Shown here: piece after piece, positions 1 to 5,694 of the stretch
Position numbering within the stretch: the first letter of the stretch is position 1
Layout of the letters: each line of letters starts with the position of its first letter
Assembly: GCA_964512485.1 (NCBI GenBank)
Contig: CAZEHJ010000046.1
Span: 1 to 28,600 of the forward strand
DNA from: CAZEHJ01 sp964512485
Lineage (GTDB): Bacteria; Bacteroidota; Rhodothermia; Rhodothermales; UBA10348
Direction: 5' to 3'
DNA length: 28,600 nt
The notes under the pieces: generated by a model
Told to the model about the DNA's origin: nothing
The model's input: the letters and a program-made list of their open reading frames with translations, nothing else
Databases searched by the model: none
Made by a program: the position numbers and the translations under genes

Positions 1-1
1 G

Positions 2-214
2 ATGCAGGACACAACACGACTAGCCCGGCACATCAACGAAGTGCTCGCGCGGTGCAGCACCTTTCATGGCGCGCGCGTTGACCGCGAATGGCTGGTGCAG
101 CTCAAAGCGATGGTTGATGACTTGGCACAAGCATACGAGGCGCAGACCTTGGATGTGGCGCGCATGGATGATGAGCTCGCCGTTACCAAGGCGATGCGCC
201 GAAACCGTCCTTGA
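2..214 (+). CDS. Small hypothetical protein (possibly 5'-partial)
   Basis: This 70-residue product is charged and probably mostly helical. I recognise no family. The ATG is the second base of the window, so a ribosome site cannot be judged and the true start may lie upstream of the window edge. It stops with TGA about 80 bases before the next gene and is on the same strand as the late genes. The motif-free helical sequence rich in Asp, Arg and Ala gives no function. Confidence refers to coding status only. Confidence 0.5.
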   Translation: MQDTTRLARHINEVLARCSTFHGARVDREWLVQLKAMVDDLAQAYEAQTLDVARMDDELAVTKAMRRNRP

Positions 215-295
215 CCCCTAACCGCGCGGCGTACACACTACACACGTCCGCGGCCCACGTAGCACGCGCCCCACAAGACTTATGGAGCCTGCACC

Positions 296-565
296 ATGGC
301 CGCAGAACAGAGCGCTATCTACAGCAAAGAGGGCACCGCGACCGGATCGGCCGTGGCACTCGAAACGACGCATAACGGCAAGTACGATCACTGGCAGTTT
401 TACAATACACACGCCAGCCAGGATCTCGTGTTGACCATCAACGGCAGCAACGACATCACGATCGACGCGGACAGCACGCAGGCGGTCGACATCACCGCGT
501 CGCCCAACGACGTCACCGTCAAGACCAACAACACGACCTACCGCATTCTCGCGACCGGCAAATAG
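296..565 (+). CDS. Small beta-rich virion-type protein (head decoration or appendage candidate)
   Basis: The 89-residue product has no signal peptide. Its sequence alternates Thr/Asn/Asp/Val in the manner of small beta-sandwich virion proteins (for example LVLTINGSNDITIDADST at mid-protein). It starts at an ATG with GGAG eight bases upstream (TATGGAGCCTGCACC). It is followed closely by another beta-rich gene of virion type, so a structural role is likely. The exact role (decoration, collar or fibre base) is inference from composition and neighbours; no named family is recognised. Confidence 0.65.
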   Translation: MAAEQSAIYSKEGTATGSAVALETTHNGKYDHWQFYNTHASQDLVLTINGSNDITIDADSTQAVDITASPNDVTVKTNNTTYRILATGK

Positions 566-589
566 AGCGCGCAGCGCAGGGGGTGTCTC

Positions 590-1276
590 ATGGCACACTG
601 GAACAGCCGCACCGGTCGCCGCGTAAAGGGCACCGACATCGTTGATGGCTCACTGGAGGGCTCAGACCTTCGGTCTGCCGTTGCTGGCGCTGGCCTCGGT
701 CTGTCCGCTGGCGTCTTGAGCGTTGACGGTTACACCGATGCAGCCAGCGGGACCGCCGCGCGCATCAAACTGCTTGAAGACACCGATAACGGGACTGACG
801 GCGTCACGCTTGCCGCTCCATCGAGCATGTCGGCCGATGCGACGGTCACCGTGCCCGAAGCCAACGGTAAGACGCTGGCCGTCATGGCCAACAACGACTT
901 TGATGGCGCTGAGGTCGCCAACGTCGCTGATGCCAACGTGATCGGCGGCATCCCCGTTGTGCACCGCATTGCCATCCCGGCCGCCGCTGGTGATACCGAC
1001 GTCACGCTGACACACAAGACGCTGGTGACTGACATCGTCCTGGTGAAGACCGTCCAGGCGGGTTTGGCAAGCGGAACCATTCTCGTGAAGAACGGCGCGT
1101 CGCCGATCCAGACCGCTGTAGCGTGGGACAACACCACGGCGGACGAAAGCGTCACGCGGATGACCGTCTACAAGGACGACAACGCCGAGATTGCCGCCGC
1201 TGGCACGCTGCGTATCACCACGTCGCAGGCGCAGTCAGACGGGATCGCGTACGTCACCGGTCTGAGGATCGCGTAA
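590..1276 (+). CDS. Putative virion structural protein (appendage or fibre type)
   Basis: This 228-residue protein is rich in Ala, Thr, Asp and Val. The N-terminal segment (MAHWNSRTGRRVKGTDIVDGS) resembles the attachment end of phage appendage proteins of the 'G-x-D-I-x-D-G-S-I' kind. The middle is a repetitive beta-rich segment and the C-terminal half (about residues 125-228) looks like a compact beta-domain. A strong AGGGGGTG ribosome site precedes the ATG. It follows another beta-rich small gene and overlaps the next start by one base (TAATG), so these genes are probably co-translated. Structural role is inferred from composition; exact location in the virion is unknown. Confidence 0.65.
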   Translation: MAHWNSRTGRRVKGTDIVDGSLEGSDLRSAVAGAGLGLSAGVLSVDGYTDAASGTAARIKLLEDTDNGTDGVTLAAPSSMSADATVTVPEANGKTLAVMANNDFDGAEVANVADANVIGGIPVVHRIAIPAAAGDTDVTLTHKTLVTDIVLVKTVQAGLASGTILVKNGASPIQTAVAWDNTTADESVTRMTVYKDDNAEIAAAGTLRITTSQAQSDGIAYVTGLRIA

Positions 1277-1428
1277 TGGGCCACGCTCGCGAGCCGCTGC
1301 CGTTTAACGTCATCAAGCGCGACCCTTCAACGGGTCGTGCTCGTGGTGCGCAGGGCACGGCAGAGCCAAAGCCGGCCAAGCCAAAGGCGAAGAAGAAACC
1401 CTCCAAGAGCAAAGCGAAGAAGAAGTAG
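1276..1428 (+). CDS. Short Lys-rich basic protein
   Basis: The 50-residue product starts at an ATG that overlaps the previous stop (TAATG), which favours translational coupling. Its C-terminal 20 residues are almost entirely Lys, Pro, Ala and Ser (PKPAKPKAKKK type), giving a strongly basic tail reminiscent of nucleic-acid-binding tails. The N-terminal part (REPLPFNVIKRDPSTGRARG) is not assigned. It may bind DNA or an acidic partner, but that is inference from charge alone. Confidence 0.55.
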   Translation: MGHAREPLPFNVIKRDPSTGRARGAQGTAEPKPAKPKAKKKPSKSKAKKK

Positions 1429-1473
1429 CACAGCTCTCAGCAAGCGAGGACCGCCCACGATGCAGGTCAAGCG

Positions 1474-1656
1474 ATGCGCAACACCCGGACCCAGCGGGTC
1501 TACGTCGAGACGCCAACGGCTACTGAGCCTGGGGCTGGTCCGACCCCTAAAGAAGTCTTTACGCGGCAAGCGGCGTGGCTCTGGCTACTCCGAAAGCTCT
1601 ACCTTGTCGACCGTGCCGTTGACGCGCGGATCAACCGGTGGGGCGTTGGTCGTTGA
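1474..1656 (+). CDS. Small hypothetical protein, Trp/Leu-rich helix
   Basis: This 60-residue frame was chosen over a longer competing frame in the same region because its composition is more protein-like: a Thr/Pro-rich N-terminus followed by an amphipathic helix (TPKEVFTRQAAWLWLLRKLY) with charged residues. The ribosome site is weak (GGTCAAGCG before ATG). An alternative start at 1460 in another frame would give an Arg/Ser-rich product that looks like a shadow. About 220 bases without a convincing gene follow. Confidence 0.35.
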   Translation: MRNTRTQRVYVETPTATEPGAGPTPKEVFTRQAAWLWLLRKLYLVDRAVDARINRWGVGR

Positions 1657-1879
1657 TACGCTTGGCCTATGCGTGGCGCGCGAGCGCTCAAAGGCGGGAG
1701 GGGCGCGCATTCCCAGCTTTCACGCGCAACATGCTACCGCGTGGGTGCTGAGGCAGCGTAAGGTGAACGATGCAGAAGCGTGACCCGGGGGGCAATTTGT
1801 ACGGGGCACAGGAAAGCATCGCGCCGAACCCCGCCCTTTTTGCGCATAAGTTTTGTCACGGATGGAGCCTGTAGACCCC

Positions 1880-2332
1880 ATGGCTAAATACGCACCACGG
1901 AGCCAGACGGCGGACCTGTACCGCAACCGTCCGAAACGCAAGAAGGAAAGCGAGCAGGGCTTGCCGGTCTTGTTCCGCGGCGAACTAGGCCCCGGAAAGG
2001 CAGGCAACACAGAGCAGCGGCTGGACGCGCGCGCGAGGCGCCGTGTGCGTGAGGCAACGATCGAGCAAGGCGAGCTGCGCGGCTGGGTGCAGTTGCAGGT
2101 GGAATGGTTGCGCCACTGGATCCGCGATGACCGGCTGGAGCCAAAGGACGCGCTGACGCAGATGCGCGGGATCCAGAAGTCGCTACAGGACGCCCACGAC
2201 CGCGAAACGTCCCGCGATGGCGTGCACCTGGAAGTGAACCTTGGCGTTACTGCCGAAGCGGTTGAAGCGCTCGAGGCCAAGGGCGTGAAGGTCGACCCGG
2301 AAGGCAGCGGGGATCAACTTGCCATCCATTGA
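1880..2332 (+). CDS. Hypothetical protein; small terminase subunit candidate by position
   Basis: The product is 150 residues from ATG 1880. That start has GGAG in GGATGGAGCCTGTAGACCCC upstream, the same type of site as at 296. Earlier in-frame starts exist at TTG 1853 and ATG 1862. The protein has a basic N-terminus (residues 1-60) and then a long helical section with Trp/Gln/Leu (VQLQVEWLRHWIRDDRLEPK), followed by a short end. It lies two genes upstream of the large terminase, where the small subunit is usually encoded, and its size fits. No DNA-binding helix-turn-helix is clearly visible, so the assignment rests on position and is tentative. Confidence 0.6.
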   Translation: MAKYAPRSQTADLYRNRPKRKKESEQGLPVLFRGELGPGKAGNTEQRLDARARRRVREATIEQGELRGWVQLQVEWLRHWIRDDRLEPKDALTQMRGIQKSLQDAHDRETSRDGVHLEVNLGVTAEAVEALEAKGVKVDPEGSGDQLAIH

Positions 2333-2957
2333 TGAGCTAGAGCACGCGATTGCGATCGGTGATCCGGGCTGCAAGTTTGTGGTCGCGCGCACAGAATCCG
2401 CGAGGCGTGCTGTTCGCGAGTTTACGCGCGGTGGCCGGCTTGTTGGTTTTACGCGCGGGCAGTTTTCGTTACTGGACCTGATGCGCGCGTTGCTTTTGAA
2501 GACGGGCCCGGTGGACGTGGTCATCAGCACCTGGACGGCAGGGATCCGCGACGCACAAAACGCACGCTGGCTGGCGCGCAGGGGCGCGATCCGGTCGTTG
2601 ATGTTTCTGGTTGATCGGTCGTTCGCGAGCAGGCAGCCGAAGTACGCGCGGAAACTGGCTGATGTGTTTGGCGATGAGGCGGTTCGGTACACGCGGACTC
2701 ACGCAAAGTTCGCGCTGTTGACCAACGATGACTGGTCGGTGTGTGTGCGCTCCTCCATGAATCTCAACACCAACGCACGTTTTGAGCAATTCGACATAGA
2801 CGACAACGCCGAGCTGTGCGCCTTCGTGCGCGAGCACGTTGACGAGTTGATTGCGCGCGCACCGCCGGGTTGGAATCCGCCGCGCGGAGAAGTCGAGCGC
2901 GGTTTCGCTCGCACGCGCCGCCCGTTGTCCAAAACGAAAACCGCCCGCGCCAAATGA
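2319..2957 (+). CDS. Phospholipase D-like domain protein next to the terminase
   Basis: The 212-residue product carries a single PLD-superfamily half-motif: H128-x-K130 (THAKFALL) followed by S146-x-N148 and N152...E156 (SSMNLNTNARFEQF). The middle segment (VDVVISTWTAGIRDAQNARW; RSLMFLVDRSF) resembles PLD-like phage proteins encoded beside terminases. One HxK motif means an active enzyme would need a dimer, as in Nuc-type PLD nucleases. Start is TTG 2319 (GGGGATCAAC upstream), overlapping the previous gene by 14 bases. The Arg/Lys-rich C-terminus suggests nucleic-acid contact. Substrate and role in packaging are unknown; nuclease activity is inference. Confidence 0.75.
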   Translation: MPSIDELEHAIAIGDPGCKFVVARTESARRAVREFTRGGRLVGFTRGQFSLLDLMRALLLKTGPVDVVISTWTAGIRDAQNARWLARRGAIRSLMFLVDRSFASRQPKYARKLADVFGDEAVRYTRTHAKFALLTNDDWSVCVRSSMNLNTNARFEQFDIDDNAELCAFVREHVDELIARAPPGWNPPRGEVERGFARTRRPLSKTKTARAK

Positions 2958-2969
2958 CACGGGCGGTTT
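2938..2969 (-). terminator. Intrinsic terminator, shared by convergent genes
   Basis: A perfect 10-bp inverted repeat, AAACCGCCCG and CGGGCGGTTT, flanks a 12-base loop. Read on the - strand, the stem is followed by TTTTCGTTTT, a good U-tract, so it terminates the opposite-strand gene at 2987-3184. On the + strand the following sequence is less U-rich, so termination there is weaker. The TGA stop of the + strand PLD-like gene (2955-2957) lies inside the loop. Confidence 0.85.
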
Positions 2970-2986
2970 GTTGCGGGTTGTTGCGC

Positions 2987-3184
2987 TTAGTTGTCTTCGC
3001 GCGTGGCGGACCAGCCGTCCCAAGACTCGGTTCCGTCACCGGCGGCGGTAACGTCGTCAATGGCGTTTTCGACGTCTTCTAACGTAGCGCATTCGCCGAG
3101 GTCCAGCTGGCCAGCGCCGTTTTCGAGCCAGTAGTTGCCGGCGGTGGTGAAGGTTATGGTAATGCCGTTGGTGTTCGTGGTCAT
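2987..3184 (-). CDS. Acidic 65-residue protein, moron-like single gene
   Basis: The product has about 13 Asp/Glu and a single basic residue, so it is strongly acidic. The N-terminal half (MTTNTNGITITFTTAGNYW) looks like beta-strands and the second half contains a short helix (ATLEDVENAIDD). A strong AGGAG ribosome site lies 8 bases before the ATG. The gene faces the late genes on both sides, has a TATAAT promoter upstream and a perfect hairpin terminator downstream, so it forms its own transcription unit. This is the arrangement of a phage moron. Small acidic phage proteins sometimes mimic DNA and block defence proteins; that is only a possibility here. No family recognised. Confidence 0.8.
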   Translation of the reverse strand: MTTNTNGITITFTTAGNYWLENGAGQLDLGECATLEDVENAIDDVTAAGDGTESWDGWSATREDN

Positions 3185-3194
3185 GGTCCTTGCT

Positions 3195-3235
3195 CCTGTG
3201 TAGCCGGTTGGTTGTCAGTTTGTCTTGGCTACAGG
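3195..3235 (-). promoter_or_regulatory. Inverted repeat between promoter and start of the acidic gene
   Basis: CCTGTGTAGCC (3195-3205) and GGCTACAGG (3227-3235) form a seven-base core inverted repeat (TGTAGCC/GGCTACA) across about 21 bases. On the - strand the second arm reaches into the AGGAG ribosome site. The first arm lies at the predicted transcription start. It could be a repressor operator or an RNA hairpin that hides the ribosome site. Confidence 0.4.
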
Positions 3236-3238
3236 TAC

Positions 3239-3266
3239 ATTATATGCGGTACTCGGATGGATGCAA
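3239..3266 (-). promoter_or_regulatory. Sigma70-type promoter for the acidic moron-like gene
   Basis: On the - strand there is a perfect TATAAT (3239-3244) with TTGCAT (3261-3266) 16 bases upstream as a weak -35 (three of six consensus bases). The predicted start near 3232 leaves a leader of about 48 bases before ATG 3184. The -10 match is unusual in this GC-rich window. Confidence 0.65.
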
Positions 3267-3304
3267 CCAAAAAGCGCAACAAAGTCGCGGAATCGTAAAA
3301 TAAA

Positions 3305-5641
3305 ATGCGCGACCCGCTAGACCTGATCGGCCATTTCGCGCCCCACCCAAAGCAGCTGCAATTTCTGCTCGCATGGCGGCGCTTCAACCTGGCGCTCACC
3401 GGGATCGGCTTCGGCAAGAGCTGGGCGCTAACGCTCAAGGCGTTGTTGGCAGCTATCATCAACCGGCGCGCGCAGACCTTGCTGGCCGGGCGCACGTACC
3501 GCGACTTGAACGACGTGTTGATGCTGCTGCTGCTGTCGCACGCAGACACCATCCACGAAGCCGTTGGCGTGCAGGTGATCCAGCGCTGGGACCGGGCCGA
3601 CGGACTGCTTCACCTGTTCGGCGGCGGCAAGTTGCTGTGCCGCTCCTACGAGCGCATCGACAAACTGCGCGGCCTGAACCTGGGTGCTGCGTTCGTTGAC
3701 GAAATCGAGCGGTCAAGCGCCAACCCCGATGATGTGTTCGGCGTCATCAACGAGCGTGTCCGTGTCCCATGTCCGCTGCACGGGTTGCATTTCGCTACGA
3801 CGCCCAACGGACTGCTGGGCGTAACGGCTAAGTTTTACGAAGCACAGGCGCGCGGCGATACCGCCTACCACGTCACGCACGGCACGACGCTGGACAACCC
3901 GCACCTGTCGCCCGGGCTTGTGGACAATCTCAAGTCTTCGATGTCCAGGCGGCGCTGGGAGCAGGAAGTGGAGGGCCGGATCCTGCGACCGTCACACAGC
4001 GTCTATTCGGAGTTCGGCAGCCACTTGATGGTTGAATGGGACTGGAGACAGCACAAGCGGCTGCCGTGGGTGCTGGGGGTTGATTGGGGATACAACCATC
4101 ACCACGTTGCGCTGATGGTGCAGGTGCTCGAGGATGGTACGTGGGTCGTGGCTGATGAGTTGATCTGCGACGACATGCCCCGCGGCACGTTCAAGCGCGA
4201 ATTGCGCGCATGGGTTGAGCATAAGGTAGCGGACTGCGGCATGCGCTGGCCTTCGGCGGCAGCGGTCGACCGTGCCGTTCCAGAACTCAACCAGTGGCTA
4301 ATGGGCTGGCTTGGCACCGGCGGGACGTACGTGCGCGCTTGCCGGACGCACCGGGAGCAGTTCGTGCTCAACGGTATCGAGCTGGTACGCGACCGGCTCC
4401 AGCCTGCCTTCGGGCCGCCGATGCTGCACTTTGCCAAGTCGCTGCGGAAGCCAAACAGCAAGACCACCGCCGGGATCATCCAAGCGATGCAGGAGTACCG
4501 CTACCAGATCGACCGCGAAGGCAATCCGAAGCGTACGCCGTACAAGGACGACTTGACCGACCATGTGTGTTTCCCGTCGTGGGCACCGGTTGACGCTCCG
4601 GGAGGCGCCGTCCCGATCGCGCAGGTCCGTTCCGGCGACATGGTGAACACGGATCACGGCCCGCGCGCGGTCATTGCCCGAGTGTGCACCGGCGTCGCGC
4701 CGTTGTGGCGGCTGGATCTGGCCGACGGCCGGTCCATCGTGGCGACCGGTGATCACCCGTTCCCGGTCGTGTCGGGCGGCGTCAAACGCTTGGACGCCTT
4801 GCGGTATGGTGATATGCTCTGGTCATGCGAAGAGAACGAATCAAGTTCAATGGTCACTGGTACAGGCGCTACCCGGATTCAACAAACGAGGCAGACCGGC
4901 GCTATTTCAAGCGTAGCGGGCGCCAGATGCACCGCGACGTTTGGGAGTTCCACAATGGTCCGATCCCCGATGGTCACCACATCCACCACGTTGACGGCGA
5001 CATCGGTAACAACGACATCAGCAACCTTGAGTGCATCAGTCCGAAGGAGCACAGCGCCCGGCACCCTTGGACGGACGACCAGCGCGTTGCGGCGCGGGCT
5101 CGCTTACTCCGCGATGGTCACCAAGAGCGGATCCACGAATGGCGAAGAACGGCCGAAGGCAGCGCCTGGCATTCCGAGCACGCGCGCGAAATCTACAAGC
5201 GGCGCGACGAGCGCGAATACACATGCGAAGAGTGCGGCGAGACGTTCACCAGCACCAAGATCGGCCGTGTCCGGTTCTGCCACAACCGATGTAAGACCAG
5301 ACATCGGTACAAGTCAGGCGTCGACCACGCTGATTTCGTCTGCGCCGAGTGCGGGATCACCTTCCGGCGGAACAAGTACATGCGCCCCAAGACTTGTTCC
5401 CGTCTGTGTCGTGGCCGTTACGTCGCTAGGGTTCGCAAGCCCCGTTCACGCGATGGCGGTTGAAGGTCCGCGAACGTTCATGGTCAACGGCGTGCTGGTC
5501 AAGAACTGCGACGCGCTGCGGATGCTGTACGTCACGACTCGCGGCGATCCTGCGCTGCACGGCGGGCAGCCGCTGCAACTTGGCGGCGCCGACGATGGCC
5601 GGTCACCGTCGCAGGAGTCGCACAAGGACCCGGACTATTGA
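3305..5641 (+). CDS. terL: Terminase large subunit, interrupted by an intein
   Basis: This packaging motor ATPase and nuclease cuts concatemeric phage DNA and drives it into the prohead. The precursor is 778 residues; removing the intein (residues 422-734) leaves 465 residues, normal for TerL. Visible motifs are Walker A TGIGFGKS (residues 32-39), Walker B AAFVDE (128-133), and RNase H-like nuclease acids at GVDWG (D260), AAVDRA (D322) and CDALR (D736). The intein separates DHV from CDALR, a highly conserved active-site motif, so splicing should be required for nuclease function. The start has only a weak GGAA ribosome site 12 bases upstream (AATCGTAAAATAAA). The portal gene follows directly. 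Confidence 0.93.
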   Translation: MRDPLDLIGHFAPHPKQLQFLLAWRRFNLALTGIGFGKSWALTLKALLAAIINRRAQTLLAGRTYRDLNDVLMLLLLSHADTIHEAVGVQVIQRWDRADGLLHLFGGGKLLCRSYERIDKLRGLNLGAAFVDEIERSSANPDDVFGVINERVRVPCPLHGLHFATTPNGLLGVTAKFYEAQARGDTAYHVTHGTTLDNPHLSPGLVDNLKSSMSRRRWEQEVEGRILRPSHSVYSEFGSHLMVEWDWRQHKRLPWVLGVDWGYNHHHVALMVQVLEDGTWVVADELICDDMPRGTFKRELRAWVEHKVADCGMRWPSAAAVDRAVPELNQWLMGWLGTGGTYVRACRTHREQFVLNGIELVRDRLQPAFGPPMLHFAKSLRKPNSKTTAGIIQAMQEYRYQIDREGNPKRTPYKDDLTDHVCFPSWAPVDAPGGAVPIAQVRSGDMVNTDHGPRAVIARVCTGVAPLWRLDLADGRSIVATGDHPFPVVSGGVKRLDALRYGDMLWSCEENESSSMVTGTGATRIQQTRQTGAISSVAGARCTATFGSSTMVRSPMVTTSTTLTATSVTTTSATLSASVRRSTAPGTLGRTTSALRRGLAYSAMVTKSGSTNGEERPKAAPGIPSTRAKSTSGATSANTHAKSAARRSPAPRSAVSGSATTDVRPDIGTSQASTTLISSAPSAGSPSGGTSTCAPRLVPVCVVAVTSLGFASPVHAMAVEGPRTFMVNGVLVKNCDALRMLYVTTRGDPALHGGQPLQLGGADDGRSPSQESHKDPDY
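4568..5506 (+). other. Intein in TerL with an out-of-frame HNH gene inside
   Basis: The intein spans TerL residues 422-734 (313 residues). Cys422 is the N-terminal nucleophile, and block B is seen as ATGDHPF (T-x-x-H). The C-terminal block reads VTSLGFASPVHAMAVEG, then TFMVNGVLVKN, followed by Cys735. The final Asn is present, but the usual penultimate His is Lys. Both Hint halves look complete (about 4568-4820 and 5402-5506). The about 193 codons between them read as a Ser/Thr/Ala/Arg-rich, low-complexity linker because the DNA there encodes the HNH protein in another frame. Splicing is inferred from motifs and from the exact restoration of the TerL motif DHV-CDALR. Confidence 0.88.
4825..5463 (+). 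CDS. HNH homing endonuclease nested out of frame in the intein
   Basis: The 212-residue product has a classical HNH_3-type core: HRDVWEFHNGPIPDG (residues 36-50), HHVDG (54-58), NNDISNLE (62-69) and H76/H80. Two zinc knuckles follow: C134/C137 with C152/C156 and C173/C176 with C191/C195. The gene is in the -1 frame relative to terL and is entirely inside the intein. An in-frame TGA (4810-4812) lies just upstream, so this is a free-standing ORF starting at ATG 4825. Its ribosome site is weak (GGTGA about 12 bases upstream). Stop TGA 5461-5463 coincides with the start of the last splicing block. It probably cleaves intein-free terL genes to spread the element; that is inference from family. Confidence 0.88.
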   Translation: MRRERIKFNGHWYRRYPDSTNEADRRYFKRSGRQMHRDVWEFHNGPIPDGHHIHHVDGDIGNNDISNLECISPKEHSARHPWTDDQRVAARARLLRDGHQERIHEWRRTAEGSAWHSEHAREIYKRRDEREYTCEECGETFTSTKIGRVRFCHNRCKTRHRYKSGVDHADFVCAECGITFRRNKYMRPKTCSRLCRGRYVARVRKPRSRDGG

Positions 5642-5694
5642 ACGTGACGCGCGCGGGGGACGCGTGTACCCTTGCGAACGGGAAGGTGCGCCAT

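Noticed and set aside
1337..1783. 148-residue + strand ORF over 1337-1783
   Set aside because: Arg/Ser-rich with no suitable start site; its 5' part is out of frame with the Lys-rich gene, and a shorter frame at 1474 is more protein-like.
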